Origin: Zygnema cylindricum
Taxonomy: Eukaryota > Streptophyta > Zygnematophyceae > Zygnematales > Zygnemataceae
NCBI GenBank assembly: GCA_037447655.1
Contig: JBBHKE010001239.1
Coordinates: 1-47,639, forward strand
Reading direction: 5' to 3'
DNA: 47,639 nucleotides
The translations under genes were made by a program, and so were the position numbers. Below the pieces are notes generated by a model that searched no databases, was not told where the DNA came from, and worked only from the letters and a program-made list of their open reading frames with translations. Of this stretch, positions 20,134-29,551 are shown piece by piece; positions within the stretch are counted from its first letter, which is position 1, and each line of letters opens with the position of its first letter.

Positions 20134-21997
20134 TCCACTGGCTACTTTCTTGGGTGTTTATGGCCTCTAAGTATATCTGAGGTTCATCTGGGTGAGACAT
20201 CTTTACGAGTTGGTTATTAACTTGTCTTTTTTGAAGTCGTTTACTACTTCTTCTTCCCCTTTCAAAATCGAACGTCGGTATAGAAGGCATCCTTGGGTTT
20301 CGTTTAGGAAGATTTTAAGCTCACCTATCTTCTAATCCCTGTGTCTCATCAAGTTTTTATCGGTTTCCACTTTGTATTGTGGCGTTACCTTGGATGTTGT
20401 CCTTTCCTCCTTCTCCTTTGGTAGATCTACACATTTTTCTTTTTCTCCATCTTCATTCTCTTCATTTTCAAAGTCAAAGTCAGAAAACTGATCTGTTTCA
20501 AATCTGATTTTGACTTCCTTATTATATTTGAATAGATCAATGGACTTCTCTTCATTCATCACCACTATGTGTTTTACCAAAATTAAATCTCTCTTTTTCA
20601 AGTCATACACTCAGTATCCTTTTGTGCTATCATCATATCCTACAAGATATCTTGGTTTCCCTCTCCCCTCTAACTTCCATTTAGCCTTATTGGAATCCAA
20701 ACTGTAGACTTCACTTTTGAACACCCCCAAGCTAGACAAATCAGGCTTTCTTCTTGTCCACCTCTCATACGGAGTTTCCTCCTTATTTACTGAAGTTAGG
20801 ACTCTATTTTTGATGAAATTAGCATAGTTCATAGACTCGACCCAAAACTGCAACCCTATCCTCTTATGAGGTAACATACTTCTAAACATATCTCCTAAAG
20901 TTCTATTCACTCTTTGTGCTACTCCATTTTGTTCCGGATTATAGGGAACAGTTTTCTCATGATAAATTCCTTCTTCTTTAAGATATTCTTCAAATTCCCT
21001 TGTGGTGTATTCTTTCCCATTATCACTTATTATCTCTTTTATTGAGGTTTCATGTAGTTTTTCACTCCCTACTTTATACTCTTTGAAACATCTGAATACC
21101 TCTGACTTATGTCTGATAAAGTATACCTTCGTGTATGTAGACCAATCATCTGTGATGGTTAACATCCATCTCTTTCCCCCAATGTAAAACATACCTAGTA
21201 GGTCCCCAAACATCATTGTGAATTAGATCTAATACTTTCTCTCTTTTAAATGTGGTTTATTTTGGAAATGGAAGTCTATGAATCTTCCCTTAGGCACATC
21301 CACTACAATCATCGAAAGTCTAATCATCTTCAAAAGTAATACCCTCTACTATTCCCTTTTTCTTCGTTTTTCAATAATCTATCTAGGTGCACATTCCCCA
21401 ACCTTTTGTGCCAAAGCAACATCTCACTTACACACGAGTAGATAACACTCTCTTAATTGCAAAGAACAATTATAACATTCCTTGACTGACCTTTTCAGCT
21501 ATGAAATAAACCTCATTATCAAAGCTTGCTGTGAAGATTCAATTCCTTGTTCCTGTTTCAAAATCATTTTCATCTAGGACTGTGTTGAGACTCATTTCTT
21601 CCTTAGCTGTGGAATGTAAAGAACGTCTGAAAGTGTTACAATTGAGGCATTTCCATCAACTAGAACCTTCAAGTCAACAGTTCCAACTAGACTTGTGGTT
21701 TCTACTCTACCATCTCCGTACTCTATCTCAACTGTTGGGATCTTTCTCAGTTTAGTGAACCACCTCTTATATTTGCACATATGCATTGAGGCCCTTTAGT
21801 CTATGATCCACCCATCCTCGGGTGGATCCCTCTTACCTCCGAAAGCACACTTTTGTCTTCGTCGAATGTCGACATGCTTTTCAGTGTTTTTCGGATTAAT
21901 AAAAAGCTCCTCAAGCTCCTCTTCCGGTTTAGTTTCTTCGTCCTCTTCCTCATCATGAACTTTAGTTGGGAAAGCCTTTTTCTTTCCTCCATCCTTT
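20134..21997 (-). pseudogene. Copia element F5: protease-integrase fragment
   Basis: Minus strand, in order: an acidic/Lys-rich gag-pol linker (21992-21801), protease remnant (MHMCKYKRWFTKL..VEIEYGDG, from 21786), a frame-broken GAG-pre-integrase region (LWHKRLGNVHLDRLL, about 21420-21370), integrase core (21240-20611) with HNDVWGP, ISDNGKEY and NPEQNGVAQRVNRT, so all three D-D-E residues remain although frames are broken, then a linker with acidic stretch and GRRSSKRLQ..EAINTQESSQWI at about 20270-20140. It ends there abruptly, before reverse transcriptase. The upstream part continues at 33240 beyond element F1. Confidence 0.8.
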
Positions 21998-22994
21998 TGT
22001 TGTTTTTGAAAGCTTTGTCTTCAGTATATAGAGCTGTGAGGGAAGCCTAAGTACTTAGAATATTTTTGGTGTAGTTTGAAATGAAATACTTACCTTAAAT
22101 AGTGTGAAAGTATAATGTTTCTCAAAGAGTATTAGTATGGTCACATATACACTTGTCGGCTTTTTAGACAGTGCAGGAAATGCGGAATGGTCATGGCCAC
22201 ATGTCATCTATCGGACGACTGAATTCATCAGATTGGGCGGACAGAAATTAAACCAAACATCTGGGAACATTGATACCAAAAGACAAATATCAGACGTTGA
22301 TTCGTATCAGATTAACGACGAGAATTCTAAGGGGGACCACAAATGACGAGGAGCTTCGTAGGCGTCCAAGATAGTCGTACAAGTTTACCATAGCAAGTTG
22401 GAAGTATTTGAGGTTGTTGACTAAGCAAGCAACATTATGTGACAACATCAGATTGTAAATACTTGAAGAGATTGTTTTTTTAGCGTAGCACTTTAGGAAA
22501 GAGTGTTTCACTATTCACTTTTAGACTAGTTGGATTTAGGTTTTTGGAAGTACACTAGTGTACCTTGTCATACTATCGTACAGTACTACTATTCTGGGTA
22601 CTGACATCTGATTGGCTAATAGGTAGTAGATGCTCTCTCAGAGTATAAAGATTAGGACTTAGAAATATTCTTGTATCCAGTTCTGAGATAAAGAAACCAA
22701 AAGGCAGTTTTTGGGAAACTTGCAGGTCCTATATCTTATGGTCTACTGGGTCAATTTGGCTGTAACTTTGGGAGTTAACAGTAGGTATGTTGAGGTTCTT
22801 ATGTGCTGAGTTTTGTGTTAATTGGAACTGTGAGTCAGGATCTATAGTGTGGTAAAGTTTAGTAAAACTGTGAAATGTTAGACTAGTGATTTACAGTGTT
22901 TTGTGAGGACTTCTTGAAAAGCTTCTGCTTAAGCTATGTCTACTTCTACCACTACTGCTGCAGCTCCACCTGCACCAGTTGTCATAGAACAACA
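21998..22994 (+). repeat. F1 5' LTR with gag start codon
   Basis: Begins TGTTGTTTTTGAAAGC and ends GAACAACA directly before the primer site GGTTATGGGCC (22995-23005). TATA box GAGTATAAAG at about 22640. It includes the gag ATG (22936) and 59 nt of coding sequence. The LTR end is fixed independently by the 3' copy and the target duplication. Confidence 0.9.
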
Positions 22995-23598
22995 GGTTAT
23001 GGGCCTGTCCTCAAGAATTCCTATTTTTAACGGTCAGAAGTATGCTTACTGGGCGGATATGGTTGAGTCACATTTTGAAAATGCAGGTCTGCTGGACATT
23101 CTGGATGGATCACTTGATGAAGCTGATCCAACGTGGGCGAAGAAGAATTCACAGGCTCGAAATACTCTCAAACTGTGCCTTTCGGAAAACATGGTCATGT
23201 CGAGGATCAAAATGAAAAAGGCGATCGACGTATGGAAGTCTTTAAAGACTTCTTATGAGAAAGCGAATGTTCAAGAAGAACTCCTATTGGCAGGAAAAAT
23301 ATGGGACTACAAATACTCGGGGGGAACAATGGCCGAGTATACCAACAATTTCAATGCTCTCATTGATGCTCATGATTGTGCTGGAGGATCTTCTCCTGAA
23401 TTCCAGCAAGCTGCACTGATAATTAGGGGTCTTCTTAGTAGCATAAAAGATGTATCTGCTGAATTGAAAAACAATGATAAGTCTAACTGGACTCTTCAGT
23501 TAGCTATTAATATTATACTTGAAAAAGAGTCTACGTCAAAGATTCTTAGTGGTGAAAAGAGCCTAGAAGCATTCAACACTGACTTTGACGAGAAATGA
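22936..23598 (+). CDS. F1 Gag (capsid part)
   Basis: 220 residues. The first 19 full codons (MSTSTTTAAAPPAPVVIEQ) are LTR sequence; codon 20 spans the LTR/primer-site junction. The primer site encodes VMG, after which SSRIPIFNGQKYAYWADMVE is the typical start of copia Gag (UBN2-type). Downstream blocks KKAIDVWKSLKTSYEKANVQ and GTMAEYTNNFNALI are characteristic of the capsid-like region. The ORF ends at TGA 23596-23598 just before the nucleocapsid. The related copy F1b has TAA at exactly this point, so the stop may be a real gag boundary rather than damage. The frame downstream continues with QFN-rich sequence. Confidence 0.85.
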   Translation: MSTSTTTAAAPPAPVVIEQQVMGLSSRIPIFNGQKYAYWADMVESHFENAGLLDILDGSLDEADPTWAKKNSQARNTLKLCLSENMVMSRIKMKKAIDVWKSLKTSYEKANVQEELLLAGKIWDYKYSGGTMAEYTNNFNALIDAHDCAGGSSPEFQQAALIIRGLLSSIKDVSAELKNNDKSNWTLQLAINIILEKESTSKILSGEKSLEAFNTDFDEK

Positions 23599-24451
23599 CA
23601 GTTTAATCACAGAAAAAATCAGTTTAATCCGCAAAGGAGTCAGTTTAATCAGAATCAAGGTCAGTTTAAACAGTTTAATCAAGGTCAGAATAGACAGTCT
23701 TTCACTGCTTGGTTTTACTGTTCACAAAAGAGGTCATGGTTTTAGGTACTGTCCTAAACTAAAGAAGGCAAATGGGACAAGATTATATAGGCCAGGATGG
23801 CAGCAAAATCAATTTAACCAAAGTTTTTTGGTCAGCAGTTACAGAACAACTCTTTATTTTCATCATCTGTCACTGAGGAGGATGAGTCCTTGAGCTTCAT
23901 TGAGCAAGACGATTCGGAGCTATTTGCAATAGCGGCGGCAATGGAAGGCTCCAAGGATACTGGGTGGATAATGGACACCGAGCATCAACACATATGTGCT
24001 GGAACAAGTCACTTTTCACCAATCTGAAGTTAACACCTGCAAGAAATATTTACTATGCTTCTAGAATGAGTGTGCAGACATCTGCACAGGGTGATGTCTC
24101 ATTGCTGGTAGATGTAGGAGAAAAACCAGTAGAAAGAACACTTCATAATGTTTTATTTGTTCCTGATTTCAAAAAAAACATTTTTTCTACATCTTTGGTT
24201 AAGAGTAAAGGTTTTGAGGTCTCCCTTAAAGGAGGTAGGCAGGTTGTGAGCAAGCTAGGCAAAATAGCTGTCACAAGAACTAGAGATGCAAGCAAAATGT
24301 ACCGTATGGATATTGCTGATTCTAAAGAAAATGATGTTCTCTATTCTAGTGTACAATCTGAGAATGAATTATAGCATAAAAGACTAGGCCATATCAACTA
24401 TGATAGCTTAACAAAAATGGTCAAAGCTAGTAAAATAGAGGGTGTTTCACT
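23599..24451 (+). pseudogene. F1 nucleocapsid-protease-GAG-pre-integrase fragment
   Basis: In the gag frame after the TGA come five QFN-type repeats (QFNHRKNQFNPQRSQFNQNQ and on), then a damaged knuckle (FYCSQKRSWF followed by TAG). Further frames show the acidic linker (SFIEQDDSELFAIAAAMEGS), the protease start WIMDT with the usual T/SGAS lost by a small deletion (about 23972-23985), and the intact stretch SVQTSAQGDVSLLVDVGEKP through KMYRMDIADSKENDV (23964-24374). The frame stops at TAG 24372-24374 within the GAG-pre-integrase start and is cut by F1b at 24452. Confidence 0.75.
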
Positions 24452-25344
24452 AGTTGTTCTACAACCACCGGAGCAGGTGGAGCATCAGCAGTAGTAGTAG
24501 AAGTAGACATAATCCCACTCACAGAAGCTTATCAAGAATCCTATTAAACAGCTGTTTTCTACAGCTCACCAAATCTGATACAATGAACCAAACTACTTCA
24601 AACTATAAAGCGGTATAGAATATCACAAAAACTGACAACTCCCAAAGTTTTAGCTCAATTGATCCAACATACATCAAGATATGCAACTCAGAAGTTTCCC
24701 AAAAACAGTTTGCAGATTACACAGTCTGGAAGTCTGGATACATAAAATGTTCTACGTCCCAAGTCTTATACTCTTCACTTAGTTGTACTTCTACATAGTG
24801 CTGTGCCGCTGATACAAGTGGTCTTACAAGATACGTCCAAAAGAACTAAACTGCCACTAAGGTCAAGTGCACCTATTCACTAATCTATCTTTGCACACTC
24901 AATATGACTAAGAATCCTATACAGGTTATTTAATCAAACACTTATCGCCTGGCTTAGTGAATCTCGTCCGTTGACTTGATTCAAATCAACCGCAGTAGCG
25001 CAGTTCAATTCCTGATTATATTCAAACATATCCGCAGCTTCGTAGCAACTACGTTATCACATACAAAAGTTTGCCGCAGCTGCGTTTGTCTTGCTGCGTA
25101 GCAACTGCGTTGTTATGTACCAAAATATCCGCAGTTGCGTTTGACCCGTTGCGTCGCAGGCTGCGGTTGTCCGTACAGATCATATCAAAAATAACCGCAG
25201 CTGCGCTTGTTCCATCTGCGTCGCAGCTGCGTTGTCGGTGCCAAAAACGTGTACTGTGATTCAAATGATGACGCGTGTCCATATAGATCTATTTTTCCGC
25301 CGTCCTATAAATTTGCTGAGACTTAAAGCTTTTCAAAAACAACA
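24452..25344 (-). repeat. F1b 3' LTR
   Basis: On the minus strand it begins TGTTGTTTTTGAAAAGC (from 25344) after the polypurine tract TAGAGGAG (25352-25345) and ends GTAGAACAACT. The U3 part (about 25240-25020) holds several GC-rich CGCAGCTGCGG-type words. TATA-like GAGTATAAGAC at about 24775 on the minus strand. Confidence 0.88.
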
Positions 25345-25372
25345 CTCCTCTAAAGCTTTAGACTCAGTATGT

Positions 25373-25488
25373 CAGAGCTGCTGCGATTTCGAACTAGCGC
25401 AGCATCGCAGCATAGCAACGTAGCAATTTTCAGAGCAGCTGCGATTTCGAACTAGCGCAGCATCGCAGCATAACAACGTAGCAATTTT
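25373..25488. repeat. 58-bp tandem duplication at the F1b deletion junction
   Basis: Two nearly identical 58-bp units (25373-25430 and 25431-25488) contain GCGATTTCGAACTAGCGCAG and GCATCGCAGCAT. They sit exactly where F1b loses reverse transcriptase homology, between YVDDLVLVSKS and the polypurine tract. Their GCAGC/GTAGCAAC words resemble those in the F1b LTR U3, suggesting filler DNA from template switching or repair. Confidence 0.8.
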
Positions 25489-28050
25489 CAGCTATTGATT
25501 TGCTGACTAATACTAGATCATCTACGTATACAGCTATATATACTATTCCATCCTCACCCTGTAGAACATAGACAGAGTGATCAGAGCTTATTCTTTTAAA
25601 GCCTAGACCTGTTAAGAATTCATCAAGTTTTAGATTCCATTGCCTCGGGGCCTGTTTTAGGCCGTACAACGATTTTAGCAGTTTACATACTAAGTGCTCT
25701 TTTCGTGGTTCTGCATACATTTCAGGCTGCTGCATGTAAATGGTCTCCTCTAGTTCTCCATGCAAAAAGGCCGTCTTTACATCCATTTGATGGATTTCTA
25801 TATCTTCTATAGCAGCTAGAGATAGCAAAATCCTAACTGTTGGAAATCTTACAACAGGAGAAAAGGTTTCTTCAAAGTCAATTCCTTCCTTTTGGTTATA
25901 ACCCTTTGCCACAAGTCTAGCCTTGTATCGTTCAATGGTATTATTGGATTTAACTTCACCTTGAATACCCATTTGCTGCCAATCGCTTTTCGATCCGGAG
26001 GAAGGTCCACAAGCTCCCATGTCTGAGCCTCCATGATCGACTTCATTTCGTCGTTTGCCGCCTCGATCCAGTGATTCCGCTCCGGTGAGGAGAAGGCTTC
26101 CCGGATGGTCAGAGGCTCCCCTGAGGCTGCCGAGTACGCAAAGTGAGAACTTGCTTGCAGGCGGCTACTGGATCTTTTTCCCCCCGGAAATTCTGAGGCT
26201 GAAATTGTTGGATCCCGTGCGTTGCGCTTGTTGCGCTGGTTGCGATCCGTAGGCACTGACTGCTGCTGTTGCGCTTCGAAACGAACTTGTTGCGGAACCC
26301 AATTATTGTCCGACTCTGGTGGAACCACTGGTGAATTTTGTATCTGTTGGACAATATTATGGATGCTATCTAAAATGACATATTCTTGTACTTTTTGCTG
26401 CTTCTGCTGCTCTGTCATTTTAAATAAGTCTATCGAGTCTAGTTCATCTTTCACAACGATATTCCTTGCGACAATGATTTTCTGTCTTTCAAAAACAAAG
26501 ACTCTATAACCTTTAGAGTGATCATCATATCCTAACAAAATCCCCGGCAATCCCTTAGGTTCCATTTTCCATCTATCATTAGACGTATCCAAAATAAAAC
26601 ATTTACTTCCAAAGACCTTGAAGTGGCTGACATCCGGTTTTCTGCCCGTCCAGATCTCATAAGGAGTGGTGTCTACCGATCTTGATCCTATCCTATTTTT
26701 GATATAAACTGCACAATTTAACGCTTCAGCCCAGAATTTCGGATCTACGTTTTTATCCGCAAGCATGGACCTAGAGCTCTCTGTGATAGTTCTATTAAGT
26801 CTTTCTGAGACCCCATTCTGTTCCGGAGAGTATGGGACAGTCAGTTTGTGACTGATACCTTCATTGAGTAAGAAGTTTTCAAACTCTTTTGACGTATATT
26901 CTCCACCATTATCCGATCTGAGCTCCAGAATTGGCCGACCGTGTAATTTCTCCGCCCACGCTTTGTAGTGTTGAAAGTGAGTGAAGACTTCACTCTTTTC
27001 TTTCATGAAGTAGACCTTAGTAAACCTTGAAAAATCATCTGTAAACGTAACCATATATTTCATCCCCCCGGCAGATGGTACCTTTGCAGGGCCGAAAACA
27101 TCAGAATGAATGAGTTGCAAGAGTTTAGTAGATCTGTGTTCAGACTCCTGAGGAAACGGTAATCTGTGTATTTTTCCTAGTGCACATCCATCACACGTTT
27201 TAGGTGACTGGTTTGACAATGTGATTCCTTCTACTTTACCAGCAGTGACCATCTTTTTCATACGATCATAATTCACATGGCCTAACCTTTTATGCCACAA
27301 CTCATCTGAAGATAATGCACCAGAATACAAAACTTCATTTTCTTTATTATCAGGCATATCCATTTGATACATTTTGCTGGCATCTCTAGTTCCCGTAACT
27401 GCAATTTTCTCATGTTTGCTAACAACCTGCCTGCCGTGTTTCAGATTGACCTCAAACCCTTTACTCTCTACCAAAGACGTTGAGAACAAATTTTTCTTAA
27501 AATCCGGGACATAAAGAACATTATGAAGAGTTCTCTCAACAGCTTTGCCCTCTACATCAACTAGCAGCGAGACATCGCCTACAGCCCGCGTTTGCACACT
27601 CATTCCACATGTATAGTAGATATTTTTCTCTGGTGTTGATTTCAGATTTTTGAAAACTGCCTTGTTCCAACACATGTGGGCCGATGCTCCCGTGTCCATG
27701 ATCCAACCATTGTCTTTAGCGCCCTCCATCGCGGCCGCCATTGCAAATAGATCATCATCCTCCTCGTTAGAGAGTGATAGAGACTCGTCATGATGAGATG
27801 AAGACGCCGAGAATAGTGCATTTCCTCGTTGTGACGATCCCGTGAAGCCTTGATGAAACTGGCTTTGCTGCCAACCAGGCCTATATAGACCTGTTTCATT
27901 AGCCTTTTTAAGCTTAAGACAAAATTTGTATCCATGACCTTTTTCATTACAATAAAAACAGGTATTGAAAGATTGTCTATTTCCTCTTGGATTAAACTGT
28001 CTAAACTGATTCTGATTCTGATTAAACTGATTTCTCTGCTGATTAAAATG
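25489..28050 (-). pseudogene. F1b pol: nucleocapsid, protease, integrase, truncated reverse transcriptase
   Basis: Open from just after the gag stop (28048) to about 25950. Order on the minus strand: QFNQ-rich linker, CX2CX4HX4C knuckle CFYCNEKGHGYKFC (27960-27919), acidic linker, protease WIMDTGASAHMC, GAG-pre-integrase LWHKRLGHVNYDRM..CDGC, integrase with HSDVFGP, RSDNGGEY and SPEQNGVSERLNRT (D-D-E complete), then the C-terminal GKRSSSRLQ..TIREAFSSPE linker. A one-base deletion near 25945 shifts the frame in KLNP(D)NTIERYKARL; reverse transcriptase continues in the other frame (26020-25490) to YVDDLVLVSKS and ends. All that follows (thumb, RNase H) is absent. Confidence 0.85.
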
Positions 28051-28713
28051 TTATTTTTTGTCAAATTCTGTGTTAAATGCCTCTACGTGCTTTTCACTAT
28101 TAAGAATTTTAGAATCTGCCTCCTCTTCCAATATCAAATTAATAGCTAAATGTAGTGTCCAGTTAGCTTTATCTTTTTGTTTCAGCCTATCAGACGCTGC
28201 TCTCATAGTATTAGGAAGACCCCTCATTAGCAAAGCAGCCTGCTGAAACTGAGGAAAAGATCCGCCTGCACAAGCATGAGAATCTATTAGTATTCGAAAT
28301 TTGTTACAATATTCAGCCATTGTGCCACTCGTGTATTTGTAGTCCCAAACTCGTCCAGCCAAAAATAACTTTTCCTGGACATTAGCTTTTTCAAAATCAT
28401 CCTTGAGAGATTTCCAGATATCGAGCACCTTTTTCATTTTTATCCGTGACATGGCCAATTCTTCTGAAATACAAAACTTCAGAATCGACCGAGCTTGCGA
28501 ATTTTTCTTTGACCATGACGGATCTGATTCTGCTAGTGAACCATCCAAAATATCCAAAAGATTAACATTTTCGAAGTGTGTTTCCACCATATCCGCCCAA
28601 TACGCGTATTTTTCTCCCGAGAAAATAGGAATTCTTGATGAAAGGCCCATAACCTAATGTTCTACAACCACCGGAGCAGGTGGAGCATCAGCAGTAGTAG
28701 TGGAAGTAGACAT
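28051..28713 (-). CDS. F1b Gag; LTR start separated by a TAG at the LTR/primer-site junction
   Basis: The LTR-borne ATG is at 28713-28711. Codon 20, spanning LTR and primer site, is TAG (28656-28654), where F1 has CAG. The next in-frame ATG is the primer-site Met (28650), giving 199 residues MGLSSRIPIFSGEKYAYWAD... to KK at the TAA 28053-28051. Capsid blocks KKVLDIWKSLKDDFEKANVQ and GTMAEYCNKFRILIDSHACA are intact. The TAG arises because the 5' LTR ends CATTA instead of CAACA; the 3' LTR still reads CAAC there. Whether this copy makes Gag by internal initiation is unknown. Confidence 0.8.
28644..28654 (-). other. F1b primer binding site (half-tRNA type)
   Basis: GGTTATGGGCC on the minus strand directly after the 5' LTR, as in F1, F2, F3 and F4. 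It encodes Val-Met-Gly in the gag frame. Confidence 0.75.
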
Positions 28714-29546
28714 AATCCCACTCACAGAAGCTTATCAAGAATCCTATTAAACAGCTGTTTTCTACAGCTCACCAAATCTGATACAATGAACCAAACTACT
28801 TCAAACTATAAAGCGGTATAGAATATCACAAAGACTAACAACTCCCAAAGTTTCAGCTCAATTGATCCAACATACATCAAGATATGCAACTCAGAAGTTT
28901 CCCAAAAACAGCCTGCAGATTACACAGTCTGGAAGTCTGGATACATAAAATGTTCTACGTCCCAAGTCTTATACTCTTCACTTAGTTGTACTTCTACATA
29001 GTGCTATGCCGCTGATACAAGTGGTCCTACAAGATACGTCCAAAAGAACTAAACTGCCACTAAGGTCAAGTGCACCTAATCACTAATCTATCTTTGCACA
29101 CTCAATATGACTAAGAATCCTATACAGGTTATTTAATCAAACACTTGTCGCCTGGCTTAGTGAATCTCGTCCGTTGACTTGATTCAAATCAACCGCAGTA
29201 GCGCAGTTCAATTCCTGATTATATTCAAACATATCCGCAGCTACGTAGCAGCTACGTTATCACATACAAAAGTTTGCCGCAGCTGCGTTTGTCTTGCTGC
29301 GTAGCAACTGCGTTGTTATGTACCAAAATATCCGCAGTTGCGTTTGACCCGTTGCGTCGCAGGCTGCGGTTGTCCGTACAGATCATATCAAAAATAACCG
29401 CAACTGCGCTTGTTCCATCTGGTCGCAGCTGCGTTGTCGGTGCCAAAAACGTGTACTGTGATTCAAGTGATGACGCGTGTCCATATAGATCTATTTTTCC
29501 GCCGTCCTATAAATTTGCTGAGACTTAAAGCTTTTCAAAAACAACA
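28655..29546 (-). repeat. F1b 5' LTR
   Basis: Begins TGTTGTTTTTGAAAAGC at 29546 (minus strand) and ends GAACATTA at 28655. It carries the same CGCAGCTGCGG words in U3 and the same LTR-borne gag start as the 3' copy. It is one base shorter than the 3' LTR, consistent with the single deletion near 29420. Confidence 0.88.
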
Positions 29547-29551
29547 TCACT

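Larger units (their letters stand above)
24452..29546 (-). mobile_element. Copia element F1b, young insertion, TSD tcact
   Basis: Minus-strand element of 5.1 kb with LTRs 24452-25344 (3') and 28655-29546 (5'), flanked by TCACT at 24447-24451 and 29547-29551. Removing it rejoins the F1 frame as EGVSLTNEPIKTCDGC. LTRs differ at only about 15 sites by eye, fewer than in F1. It encodes Gag, nucleocapsid, protease, integrase and the first part of reverse transcriptase, but the rest of reverse transcriptase and all of RNase H are missing. It is therefore non-autonomous. Confidence 0.9.
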
